A stretch of DNA of 9,743 nt from Cyanobacteria bacterium UBA11370 (GCA_003486645.1 DNGI01000075.1:1-9743), one strand, 5' to 3'. Positions 1 through 7,663 are shown, counted from the stretch's first letter. The notes: generated from the letters alone by a model not told the origin. Made by a program: numbers and translations.

Positions 1-120
1 GATGATGAAGTCGGTGGCGATGATGACGGTTCAGTCTCCGTCCCAGAACCCAGCACTGTCGCAGGTTTAGCCTTAATGTTCGGTGGACTGTTAGTATCCC
101 GCCGTCGTAAAGCTAACTAA
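1..120 (+). CDS. C-terminal end of a PEP-CTERM sorted exported protein (partial)
   Basis: Frame 1 is open from the window edge to a TAA at 118-120 and gives the last 39 residues of a protein whose start lies outside. The tail reads, in order: an acidic Asp/Gly/Ser stretch, the motif VPEPST, a hydrophobic segment (VAGLALMFGGLLV), then a basic cluster SRRRKAN. That is the full three-part PEP-CTERM signal (PEP motif, membrane helix, Arg-rich tail). In known systems an exosortase recognises it and processes exported, often surface or extracellular-matrix, proteins. The function of the missing N-terminal part cannot be judged. The gene is closed off by the terminator at 159-195, so it is probably not co-transcribed with the HTTM genes that follow. 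Confidence 0.88.
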   Translation, partial: DDEVGGDDDGSVSVPEPSTVAGLALMFGGLLVSRRRKAN

Positions 121-158
121 AGGATTCAGCTTTGAACGGGTCATAGCTTAGATAATTA

Positions 159-195
159 GGGTTAGAAGTTGAGTTATGCTTCTAACCCAATTTTT
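159..195 (+). terminator. Rho-independent terminator after the PEP-CTERM gene
   Basis: A perfect 10-bp stem, GGGTTAGAAG (159-168) with CTTCTAACCC (179-188), encloses a 10-nt loop. It is followed by AA and then five T (191-195). It sits about 40 nt after the PEP-CTERM stop codon and before the HTTM gene starting at 239, so it separates two transcription units. Confidence 0.8.
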
Positions 196-221
196 GTGAA
201 TAATTTAGATATCTGGATTGG

Positions 222-226
222 GGAGG
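222..226 (+). promoter_or_regulatory. Ribosome binding site for the first HTTM-DCC gene
   Basis: GGAGG lies 12 nt before the ATG at 239. A TTG at 218 opens the same frame seven codons earlier, but GGAGG would then lie inside the gene. Starting at 239 also makes the N-terminus exactly as long as that of the downstream paralogue (15 residues before the shared L-D/E-ELFG), so 239 is preferred. Confidence 0.6.
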
Positions 227-238
227 TCTATAGGTTTT

Positions 239-2056
239 ATGATTTCCAGAGAGCTAACATTAAAAAAGAACGTTGTGGCAAAACTAGACGAACTGTTTGG
301 GTTCGATTTGCGATCGCTAGCTGTCCTTCGCATAGGTTTAGCACTGCTGATCCTTGCTGATCTAATCAAACGTTCTCAATATCTCAACGCCCACTATACC
401 GATTTGGGTATCCTACCCCGTGGGCCACTGATTGAACAATTCTCAAATCGCTGGTTTTGGTCACTCCATTTTTTGAGTGGAGAATCTTTCTTTCAGGGCA
501 TTTTATTCGTATTAGCTGGATTATTAGCTCTATCCCTACTCATCGGTTACAAAACTCGATGGGTCACAATTTTATCATGGGCACTTCTCCTCTCCCTGCA
601 AAACCGGAATTCAATCATCCTCAATGCTGGAGATATGGAACTCCGCTTGTTAATGTTTTGGGGAATGTTTTTACCATTAGGAGCGTGTTATTCCGTAGAT
701 AGTGCCTTGAATTCATCTCCCAAACGATTACCTGAACGTATTCTATCGGGAGCAACCCTAGCACTTACCCTCCAAATCTGCTTTATCTACTGGTTTACAG
801 CGATTCTTAAAGACCATCCCATTTGGTGGAAAGAAGGTACTGCTGTTTACTATGCCTTGAATCTTGATAGCATGGCAACCCCAGTTGCTCATTTACTTTT
901 AAAGTTTCCTGCTTTTGTATTAGTGTTTTTCACGTTTACTACATTATGGATTGAGCTAGTTGGGCCATTCTTTTTGTTTGTACCTTTCCGTACTGACTTT
1001 TTTCGTGTCTGTACTGTAATTACTTTTATTCTTTTACATATAAATTTTGGAGCAGCACTCAATATTGGTATTTTTCCGTTTGTTAGTTCGGTTGCTTGGC
1101 TCGTTTTTCTTCCTAGCGGATTTTGGAATGGGATTGCTAAACGGTTACAAACGAACCAACGTCAAGGACTTCAAATCTATTATGATCAAGATTCTACTTT
1201 ATCCAAGAAAACAATATATTTGCTTCGCACTTTTTTGGTATTACCCCAAACACCGCTACTAATTGCCCAAGATGAACCGGAAAATTTAGCAGAAATGAAA
1301 GCGCAAAATTCCGGAATTATGGTTGTTGATTGGCAAGGACAAACCTATTTTAACGGGAGAGCGATCGCCTATCTGTTCCGCCAATCCCCTTTATTTCGTC
1401 CCTTAGCATTTTTGTTCACATGCCATCCCCTGATATCTTTAGCTGAAAAGACTTATCAAAGCATTATTAAAAATCCCCGTACTGCATCTCAACTTGCAGC
1501 ACCTCTAAAGTTCCGTCCCGTTCAGGTGCGGACTTCGTGGGGAATGAATATCGTCACTTTGCTATTGTTAATTTGCGTATTGTTTTGGAATCTGAGGAGT
1601 ATCGCGCCATCTACATTTAAGATACCAAAGCCTGTTTACTGGGTCAGTTGGGTCTTAAGATTAGACCAAAGATGGAGTATGTTTGCACCTTTTCCCAGCA
1701 AAGAGGATGGTTGGTATGTCATTCCAGGGGAGTTAAAGGATGGCACAGAAATTGATGTCTTTAAAAATGGTAAACCCGTAACTTGGCAGAAACCCAGTCT
1801 TGTGTCTGCAACTTACCCCAATGAGCGCTGGCGTAAGTATATGATGAATCTTTGGTCTAAGAAAAATGAGAAACACCGTCTTTATTACGGACGCTATCTC
1901 TGCCGCAACTGGAATAGTAAGCACAAAGGGTCAAAGCAGCTCAAAACCTTTAAAATTTACTTTATGTTAGAGAAAACGCTACCGAATTATCAACCGCCAG
2001 AGGTGAAGAAGGTTATGATTTGGAAGCATAATTGTTTCAAGGCTCCCCAAGATTAA
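239..2056 (+). CDS. HTTM domain membrane protein with degenerate DCC (DUF393) domain, copy 1
   Basis: This is a 605-aa membrane protein from the ATG at 239. The N-terminal half (about residues 20-295) is a multi-helix HTTM region related to vitamin K-dependent gamma-carboxylases, with the family-like stretches LRSLAVLRIGLALLILADL, NAHYTDLGILPRGPL and HPIWWKEGTAVYYAL. A DCC/DUF393-like segment follows (about 312-395), then another membrane helix (about 433-453). The conserved C-terminal soluble domain contains DQRWSMFAPFP, EDGWYVIPG and YLCRNWN. The DCC motif is destroyed: residues 316-322 read DQDSTLS, so both redox cysteines (319, 322) are serines. The C-terminal cysteines 555 and 599 remain. 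The frame is intact over its whole length, so the protein is probably made. The substrate is unknown. It lies 27 nt upstream of copy 2, probably in the same operon. Confidence 0.85.
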   Translation: MISRELTLKKNVVAKLDELFGFDLRSLAVLRIGLALLILADLIKRSQYLNAHYTDLGILPRGPLIEQFSNRWFWSLHFLSGESFFQGILFVLAGLLALSLLIGYKTRWVTILSWALLLSLQNRNSIILNAGDMELRLLMFWGMFLPLGACYSVDSALNSSPKRLPERILSGATLALTLQICFIYWFTAILKDHPIWWKEGTAVYYALNLDSMATPVAHLLLKFPAFVLVFFTFTTLWIELVGPFFLFVPFRTDFFRVCTVITFILLHINFGAALNIGIFPFVSSVAWLVFLPSGFWNGIAKRLQTNQRQGLQIYYDQDSTLSKKTIYLLRTFLVLPQTPLLIAQDEPENLAEMKAQNSGIMVVDWQGQTYFNGRAIAYLFRQSPLFRPLAFLFTCHPLISLAEKTYQSIIKNPRTASQLAAPLKFRPVQVRTSWGMNIVTLLLLICVLFWNLRSIAPSTFKIPKPVYWVSWVLRLDQRWSMFAPFPSKEDGWYVIPGELKDGTEIDVFKNGKPVTWQKPSLVSATYPNERWRKYMMNLWSKKNEKHRLYYGRYLCRNWNSKHKGSKQLKTFKIYFMLEKTLPNYQPPEVKKVMIWKHNCFKAPQD

Positions 2057-2083
2057 GATGTAGTAATTTAGTAAGATAATTTT

Positions 2084-3904
2084 ATGGGTTCAAGCCAACA
2101 ATCGCTGAGTAAGAGCTTTGCCTTAGCGCTAGAAGAACTGTTTGGATTGGATTTGCGATCGCTTGCTGTCTTTCGCATTGGTTTAGGCTTACTCCTCATT
2201 ATCGATTTAATCGACCGTTCCCGCGATCTAAACGCTCATTATACAGATTTTGGCATCTTACCACGAGCGCCGTTAATCGAGAAATTTTTAAATCCTTGGT
2301 TTTGGTCAGTTCATGTTTTTAGTGGTCAAGCTTTATTTCAGGGTATTCTATTTGTAATTGCTGGATTAATTGCTTTACTACTACTAATTGGTTATCGAAC
2401 AAGATTAGTTACCATCCTATCATGGGCACTCCTAATATCTCTTCAAACGCGGAATCCCATGGTACTTAATGCGGGAGATGTTTTACTTCGATTATTACTA
2501 TTTTGGGCAATATTTTTGCCGTTAGGAGCCTCTTACTCCGTTGATAGCGCCCTCAATTCATCGCCAAAACCTTTACCGCAACGCATCCTTTCTGGAGCAA
2601 CTTTAGCCTTAACTCTGCAAATTTGTTTTGTTTACTGGTTTACCGCAATTCTCAAAAACCATCCGATTTGGTGGAAAGAAGGGAGTGCTGTTTATTATGC
2701 GTTAAGCATCGATCAACTAGTCACTCGTTTTGGTCATTTCTTACTCCATTTACCCTCGCCAATATTAGTATTTTTTAACTTTAGTACACTGTGGGTTGAA
2801 TTACTGGGTCCATTCTTACTATTTATTCCATTTCGGACTCCGTTTTTCCGCTGCTGTGCCGTTGTCACTTTTATCTTGTTACATACAGGTTTTAGACTGG
2901 GATTGTTACTTGGTCTTTTTCCATTTATTTGCGGTGTTGCTTGGTTAGTTTTTCTTCCTAGTGAGTTTTGGAATAGTCTTTCTCAACGGTTAAAGACTCG
3001 ACAACGCCAGGGACTTAGAATTTATTATGATGGTGATTGTCGGTTTTGTAAAAAGGGAGTTCATTTACTCCGCACCTTTTTACTATTACCAGAAACCCCT
3101 CTAGTACCCGCACAAGATGATCCAGAAATTTTCGCTGATATGAAAACGCAAAATTCCTGGGTTGTTGTGGATTGGCAAGAGTATAAACATTTTAAATTTG
3201 AAGCGATCGCCTACATCGTCCGCCTCTCTCCTATAGTTAGTCCTCTGTCTCGCTTGTTGAAATCACGTTCAGTGATATCTCTCGGTACAAAAGGCTATGA
3301 ACTCATTGCCAACAATCGCCGCCGCGCTTCTAAACTGACAACTCATCTAACCTTTCGTCCTCTTGAAGTCCGCGTTTCTTGGGTGACAAATATCATTACC
3401 ATCTTTTTGCTGATTTGCATTTCTGTATGGAATATTCATACCCTTGTTCCTTCTACCTTTAATGTACCAGGCGTTTTGAACTGGACTAGTTTAGTATTGA
3501 GATTAGATCAACGATGGGGTATGTTTGCTCCCTTTCCAGCAAAAGATGATGGTTGGTATGTGATTCCAGGAAATTTAAAGGATGGGACTCAGGTTGATCT
3601 GTTCAATAAGGGTAAACCGGTAAGTTGGAAAAAACCCAAGCTTGTCTCAGCAACGTATCCCAACCAGCATTGGAGTAAGTATATGATGAATCTCTGGTCG
3701 AGGGATAATGAAGCTTATCGCCTTTATTATGGGCAATATTTATGTCGCAACTGGAACACTCAGCATCAAGGATCGAAGCAACTGGATAACTTCAAGATTT
3801 ACTTTATGCTAGAGAAAACCTTACCCAACTATCAAACTCCCAACGTTGAGAAGGTTGTCATATGGCATCATTTCTGCTTCAAGCAACCCAAGGTTAATAA
3901 TTAA
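2084..3904 (+). CDS. HTTM domain membrane protein fused to DCC thiol-oxidoreductase-like domain, copy 2
   Basis: This 606-aa tandem paralogue of the preceding gene is collinear with it along its whole length. Hydrophobic segments lie near residues 26-43, 84-103, 107-121, 132-150, 168-190, 223-250, 256-292 and 433-453. Between the last two lies a DUF393/DCC domain beginning RIYYDGDCRFCKKG, with the DxDCxxC motif intact (D316, D318, C319, C322). DCC-family proteins are predicted thiol-disulfide oxidoreductases, and HTTM is the membrane domain shared with vitamin K gamma-carboxylase. This suggests a membrane redox or modification enzyme, but no substrate is known. The C-terminal domain (about 470-600) holds DQRWGMFAPFP and C554 and C598. 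The start has no strong Shine-Dalgarno, so expression may depend on readthrough from copy 1. Confidence 0.88.
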   Translation: MGSSQQSLSKSFALALEELFGLDLRSLAVFRIGLGLLLIIDLIDRSRDLNAHYTDFGILPRAPLIEKFLNPWFWSVHVFSGQALFQGILFVIAGLIALLLLIGYRTRLVTILSWALLISLQTRNPMVLNAGDVLLRLLLFWAIFLPLGASYSVDSALNSSPKPLPQRILSGATLALTLQICFVYWFTAILKNHPIWWKEGSAVYYALSIDQLVTRFGHFLLHLPSPILVFFNFSTLWVELLGPFLLFIPFRTPFFRCCAVVTFILLHTGFRLGLLLGLFPFICGVAWLVFLPSEFWNSLSQRLKTRQRQGLRIYYDGDCRFCKKGVHLLRTFLLLPETPLVPAQDDPEIFADMKTQNSWVVVDWQEYKHFKFEAIAYIVRLSPIVSPLSRLLKSRSVISLGTKGYELIANNRRRASKLTTHLTFRPLEVRVSWVTNIITIFLLICISVWNIHTLVPSTFNVPGVLNWTSLVLRLDQRWGMFAPFPAKDDGWYVIPGNLKDGTQVDLFNKGKPVSWKKPKLVSATYPNQHWSKYMMNLWSRDNEAYRLYYGQYLCRNWNTQHQGSKQLDNFKIYFMLEKTLPNYQTPNVEKVVIWHHFCFKQPKVNN

Positions 3905-3930
3905 TATCAAATCCGTTTGAAGACACCCAT

Positions 3931-3961
3931 TGTAGAGACGTTGCATTGCAACGTCTCTATA
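3931..3961. repeat. Palindromic dispersed-type repeat downstream of HTTM copy 2
   Basis: TAGAGACGTTGCA (3933-3945) and its exact reverse complement TGCAACGTCTCTA (3947-3959) are separated by one T. A G-T wobble and a T-A pair extend the stem to 3931-3961. I recall near-identical GTAGAGACGTTGCA palindromes scattered through cyanobacterial intergenic regions, so this is probably a small dispersed repeat. It lies 26 nt after the stop codon and could fold in the transcript, but no T-run follows, so it is not called as a terminator. Confidence 0.7.
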
Positions 3962-4028
3962 CAGTAATCGAGTAGGGTGCTTTCTGTATAGGTAGGATAT
4001 AAATTAATAATTTGGTAACTTTAGATAC

Positions 4029-4066
4029 AAAAAGCGTTGCAGATGTATAGTTCACTTCAGCAACGC
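4029..4066 (-). terminator. Possible intrinsic terminator for the cobN fragment
   Basis: On the - strand, GCGTTGC (4066-4060) pairs with GCAACGC (4040-4034) across a 19-nt loop and is followed directly by five T (4033-4029). It lies about 130 nt beyond the cobN stop codon. The loop is long, and the GGCGTTGCTGAA start resembles a sequence common in cyanobacterial repeats, so a dispersed-repeat origin is also possible. The rest of 3905-4195 holds the palindrome at 3931-3961, a weak hairpin (4139-4147 with 4159-4168, one bulged A), and no gene that I can see. Confidence 0.45.
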
Positions 4067-4195
4067 CCTAGAAATTGAGTTTTCTAATCCTGTTTAAATT
4101 CTAACGAAATTAATACCCCTTGTTGTCAACCACATTCCACTCTTTGAACTGTCACATCTCAAAAGAGTATGGTTCAACCCCTGATTCAAAATAAT

Positions 4196-5584
4196 TTAAT
4201 CTTGAGGAAAACAACCCGTCCCTTCAATCACCGCCTCCGCTTGTAGTGCGATCGCTCTCAATTCCTCTAATATCTCCGGTTGTACGGATTGCCATAAATC
4301 CCGTTTGTGCGCTTCCAGTAATCGTTCCGCCATATCCCGCAATGCCCAAGGATTCTTTTGTTGGATAAACTCTTGCACCGTTGGATCAAAAAGATATGCT
4401 TCTGCTACCCCCTGATACATATAATCGTGTACACAATTTGCCGTTGCATCATAAGCAAACAAATAATCCACCGTCGCCGCCATTTCAAACGCACCCTTAT
4501 ACCCGTGACGCATCACTCCCGCAATCCACTTGGGATTAACCACACGAGAACGATACACTCGTGCAATTTCTTCTCTTAGGTGTCTTACTTTGGGGTTCTC
4601 AGGGATAGAATTATCGCCAAAATAGGTTTGTGGATTCTTCCCTGTCAACGCCCGTACTGCTACCGTTAAACCGCCCTGAAACTGATAATAATCATCCGAA
4701 TCCAACAAATCGTGTTCCCGATTATCCTGATTTTGTAAAACAATCTGTATTTGCTTCAGACGCTGCTCAAAGGCTTCAGGAATAGCAACTCCATCCTTCC
4801 CAATCGCAGAATTGCCCGTATAAACATAACTACTCCAATTCATATAAGCACGAGCCAGATCTTGCTCATCCTGCCAATTTTGAGCCTCAATTAACCCTTG
4901 CAACCCAGCCCCATACGCCCCCGGTTTAGAGCCAAAAATACGATAACGCGCTCGCTCCTGGGCTTCCTCCTGACTTAACCCAGCCTTCAACCAAAACTCC
5001 GTCTCCTGCTGCACTTGCGCGGCTAAGGGATTTTGCTCTAACGGTTCATCCAAGCTTGACACGGCAACCACGGCATTATAGAATAAGTCTATTAAATTGG
5101 GGAAAGAGTCACGAAAAAAGCCTGAGATGCGGAGCGTCACATCCACACGAGGACGACCTAACGCTGAGAGGGTAAGCACTTCAAAGTCTACAACCCGACG
5201 CGATAACCCATCCCAAATCGGTTGCACACCCAACAACGCCAGCGCCTCCGAGAGATCATCTCCACCCGTCCGCATCGTTGAAGTTCCCCAAACTGAAATA
5301 CCAATCGTTTTAGGATATTCGCCGTTTTCCTGGGTATAACGTTCAATTAATACTTCTGCCGCCTTACGTCCCACATCCCAAGCCGTTTCTGTAGGAATCG
5401 CACGAATATCAACCGAGTAAAAATTCCGACCTGTAGGCAGGACTTCCGGCCGTCCCCTTGTTGGTGCGCCGGATGCACCACTGGGAACATATCGCCCATC
5501 TAATCCGCGCAAAAGTTGAGTTAATTCCTGGTTCGTTTGTCGTAAGGCGGGAAGCAGGCGATCGCCTATCCAATTTAATTCGTG
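4196..5584 (-). pseudogene. cobN: 3' fragment of cobN (cobaltochelatase large subunit / Mg-chelatase H family)
   Basis: About 462 residues match the C-terminal third of CobN, the large subunit that inserts cobalt into hydrogenobyrinic acid a,c-diamide in cobalamin synthesis, and the relative of ChlH. Recognisable stretches in order are ELNWIGDRLLPALRQ, RGLDGRYVPSGASGAP, LPTGRNFYSVD, WGTSTMRTGGDD, RVDVTLRISGFFRDSFP, MRHGYKGAFEM and NPWALRDMAERLLEAH. Full CobN proteins are about 1,250 aa or longer, so roughly the first two thirds are missing. Homology begins near 5584, right after the heptamer repeat. The frame stays open only to a stop at 5710-5708. No ATG or GTG precedes the conserved part; the first usable start codon is a TTG at 5512, inside it. 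The coding part shows no internal damage, so the break is recent or an assembly artefact. Confidence 0.8.
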
Positions 5585-5597
5585 TTTTGTATGTTTG

Positions 5598-5697
5598 TTG
5601 TTGGTTGTTAGTTGTTGGTTGTTAGTTGTTGGTTGTTGGTGGTTGGTTGTTGGTTGTTGGTTCTCCCCGCGTGTTCTTCCCCACTCCCCATCCCCTT
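5598..5697. repeat. Composite heptanucleotide tandem repeat at the mfd/cobN junction
   Basis: Nine heptamers of the TTGTTGG/TTGTTAG type fill 5598-5660, the first four alternating as the 14-mer TTGTTGGTTGTTAG. They are followed at about 5676-5697 by C-rich heptamers, which read GGGGATG and GGGGAGT on the - strand. This matches the short tandemly repeated repetitive (STRR) sequences known from filamentous cyanobacteria. Read on the - strand it encodes Asn/Gln/Thr-rich tails in both the mfd and cobN frames. The two broken genes meet exactly here. Confidence 0.85.
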
Positions 5698-6066
5698 GGT
5701 TGGTTTGTCAGTCATGCTTGGTGGTTGACTAAGGACTAAATCCGCTAATACTTGCATTTGTCCCCACGTCATTTCCGATTCAGGATCAAAGGGTTCGTAG
5801 GGGGATGCTTCCGAGGTGGGGTATAGATGAATCGTATCCCACGCCATCGCTTCCAATTGTGCCGCCCAGCGACTCGCTTCTTCTAAGGTGGCACAGACAA
5901 CAAACAAATTGCATCCTGCGGCTTTGGCTAATGCCGATACGACTAACCCTTTCGGTAGGCGAGGAACGCCATTGAGATGAACTGATAGCTGACGATTCAG
6001 TTTGAGAAGCAGTTCACTTGTGAGGGGCGATCGCTCTAGAGTCCGAATGATGGAAGAGAATGCCAT
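5608..6066 (-). pseudogene. mfd: 5' fragment of mfd (transcription-repair coupling factor)
   Basis: The open frame codes 152 residues from the ATG at 6066. Residues 1 to about 113 match the N-terminus of cyanobacterial Mfd, the ATPase that removes stalled RNA polymerase and recruits UvrA. Stretches that identify it are [58 protein letters not shown] and [10 protein letters not shown], all from the UvrB-like N-terminal domain. After VLSQPPS the protein runs into repeat-encoded sequence ([17 protein letters not shown]) and stops at a TAA at 5610-5608. Mfd is normally about 1,150 aa, so the RNA polymerase-binding, translocase and C-terminal domains are absent. The variable loop before the next conserved Mfd block is a plausible insertion point for a repeat. 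The fragment cannot act as a repair-coupling factor. Confidence 0.85.
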
Positions 6067-6187
6067 GGATTCACCGCTAACCTTAAGAAAGTTACGACCA
6101 AAGCTGATGGAAGCTGTCTATCTCATTCTAGAAGTTCGATACTAGAACATTAAGGGTGTTTTTCCCTCACTACCTACAATTAAATCA
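6067..6187. promoter_or_regulatory. Divergent promoter region between mfd and the CNNM/CBS gene
   Basis: These 121 bp separate two divergent starts (6066 on -, 6188 on +), so promoters for both must lie here or overlap the genes. An inverted repeat TTCTAG (6126-6131) and CTAGAA (6142-6147), with a 10-bp spacer, could be an operator. No convincing -35/-10 pair or Shine-Dalgarno before 6188 was found. Confidence 0.4.
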
Positions 6188-7525
6188 ATGTCCTCTGTCA
6201 CGCGCGAAATTTTCTTTATTCTTTTGCTCATCCTGTTGAACGGGATCTTTGCCATGTCAGAGATGGCAATTGTATCAGCCCGGAAGGTCCGTCTACAACA
6301 GTTTGCTAATCAGGGAAATATTAAAGCCCGCAGAGCGTTAAAATTAGCGGATTCGCCAAATCAGTTTCTCTCGACTGTTCAGATTGGTATCACGCTGATC
6401 GGGACTCTCGCGGGTGCATTTGGGGGTGCGACTCTGGCAGAAAAACTAGCCATTGAGTTAAAACGGGTTCCAATTGCCTTTTTTTCGGTTAACTCGGATG
6501 CGATCGCACTTTTTCTGGTTGTTTTGACGATTAGCTACCTTTCCTTGGTTGTTGGTGAATTGGTTCCCAAGCGACTGGCGTTAAACAACCCAGAACAAAT
6601 TGCCATCGGGATGGCTTCGCCAATGCAGGTGTTGGCAAGGATTACTGCTCCTGCTGTGCATTTGTTAAGCTATTCAACCGATATTGTATTGCGCCTATTA
6701 GGAATTGGCCCATCGACGGAACCTGAAATTACGGAAGAAGAAATTAAAATTTTAATTGAGCAAGGCACTGAAGCTGGAACCTTTGAAGAAGCAGAACAAG
6801 ATATGCTCAATCGAGTATTTCGTTTGGGCGATCGCCGAGTCAGTGCGTTGATGACACCCCGTCCAGATATTGTTTGGTTGGATTTGGAGGATTCATCCGA
6901 TGTAAACCGCTATAAGATGATTAATTGTTCTCATACTCGTTTTCCCGTTTGTCAGGGAGAAATTGATAATGTACTGGGGGTTTTACAAGTTAATACATTG
7001 CTGGCTCAATGTTTGGCTGGACAAGGATTAGATTTGACTTCATCATTGCGATCGCCTGTATTTGTACCCGAAAGCACGCGAGTTTTAAAAGTTTTGGAGT
7101 TGTTCAAACAATCTGGACCTCATCTTGCTCTTGTTGTTGATGAATACGGTATCATTCAGGGATTAGTCACGCTTAATGATATTCTCGAAGCGATTATTGG
7201 GGATATTCCGTCTGTTGATGATACCGATGAAGCCCAAGCCGTGCAACGAGAGGATGGATCTTGGTTAGTGGATGGGATGTTGCCTGTGGAAGAGTTTCGC
7301 CAACTTTTTGATATTGAAGAATTACCTGGAGAACAACGGGGAAATTATCATACGTTAGGCGGATTTGTTATTACTCACTTGGGACGCATTCCCACCGCAG
7401 CGGATCGGTTTGAATGGAGTGGTTTAAGTTTTGAAGTCATGGATATGGATGGAAATCGGGTTGATAAAGTACTGGTTATGCCAATATCTAAAGAATCCTC
7501 TCAGCGTCCCAATGATATTAATTAA
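6188..7525 (+). CDS. CNNM / HlyC-CorC family membrane protein with CBS pair
   Basis: This 445-aa protein has the full domain order of the CNNM (DUF21)-CBS-CorC_HlyC family. A CNNM membrane domain has helices near residues 7-29, 63-85, 104-124 and 138-172, with the signature GELVPKRLAL at 123-132. Two CBS domains follow (about 217-275, starting VSALMTPRPDIVWLD, and about 285-340, with LALVVDEYGIIQGLVTLNDI). The C-terminal CorC/HlyC domain runs about 355-433, with NYHTLGGFVITHLGRIP. Family members act in Mg2+ (and possibly Co2+ or Na+) transport or homeostasis, with the CBS pair as a nucleotide-sensing cytosolic module. The older label 'hemolysin' is misleading. Length is normal for the family and nothing is missing. 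The ATG at 6188 starts just before the first helix. It is transcribed divergently from mfd. Confidence 0.92.
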   Translation: MSSVTREIFFILLLILLNGIFAMSEMAIVSARKVRLQQFANQGNIKARRALKLADSPNQFLSTVQIGITLIGTLAGAFGGATLAEKLAIELKRVPIAFFSVNSDAIALFLVVLTISYLSLVVGELVPKRLALNNPEQIAIGMASPMQVLARITAPAVHLLSYSTDIVLRLLGIGPSTEPEITEEEIKILIEQGTEAGTFEEAEQDMLNRVFRLGDRRVSALMTPRPDIVWLDLEDSSDVNRYKMINCSHTRFPVCQGEIDNVLGVLQVNTLLAQCLAGQGLDLTSSLRSPVFVPESTRVLKVLELFKQSGPHLALVVDEYGIIQGLVTLNDILEAIIGDIPSVDDTDEAQAVQREDGSWLVDGMLPVEEFRQLFDIEELPGEQRGNYHTLGGFVITHLGRIPTAADRFEWSGLSFEVMDMDGNRVDKVLVMPISKESSQRPNDIN

Positions 7526-7542
7526 TAGGTGTGTCTTGAAAA

Positions 7543-7577
7543 TGGGGAGTGGGGAGTGGGGAGACCGGGAGTGGGGA
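7543..7577. repeat. GGGGAGT heptamer repeat (STRR type)
   Basis: Heptamers of the form TGGGGAG repeat between 7543 and 7577, with one degenerate interruption (ACCGGGAG). The block starts 17 nt after the CNNM/CBS stop codon, in the gap before the TetR gene. It is the same G-rich heptamer type as the one inside the mfd fragment, on the opposite strand. Confidence 0.75.
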
Positions 7578-7603
7578 AGAGACATTGTGAGAAAATATAA
7601 AGC

Positions 7604-7613
7604 ATTTGCAAAT
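7604..7613. promoter_or_regulatory. Possible TetR-type operator
   Basis: ATTTGCAAAT is a perfect 10-bp palindrome 50 nt before the TetR start at 7664. TetR-family repressors often bind palindromes in their own promoter, so autoregulation is plausible. Ten A/T-rich bases can also occur by chance. Confidence 0.25.
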
Positions 7614-7663
7614 TTTGGGGTAAATTATTGCACAATAACTCTACAACTTTGGTTTTTACCTCA

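Noticed and set aside
169..360. 63-residue frame starting at 169
   Set aside because: It starts inside the terminator hairpin and overlaps the HTTM gene in another frame.
239..3904. HTTM copies as a very recent duplication or assembly duplication
   Set aside because: The copies differ at many codons throughout, including non-synonymous changes, so they are true diverged paralogues.
4358..5339. Two + strand frames (4358-4579 and 5097-5339) opposite the cobN fragment
   Set aside because: They are antisense shadows of clearly conserved CobN sequence and show no family features.
5594..5662. CRISPR array
   Set aside because: The units are contiguous 7- and 14-mers with no spacers.
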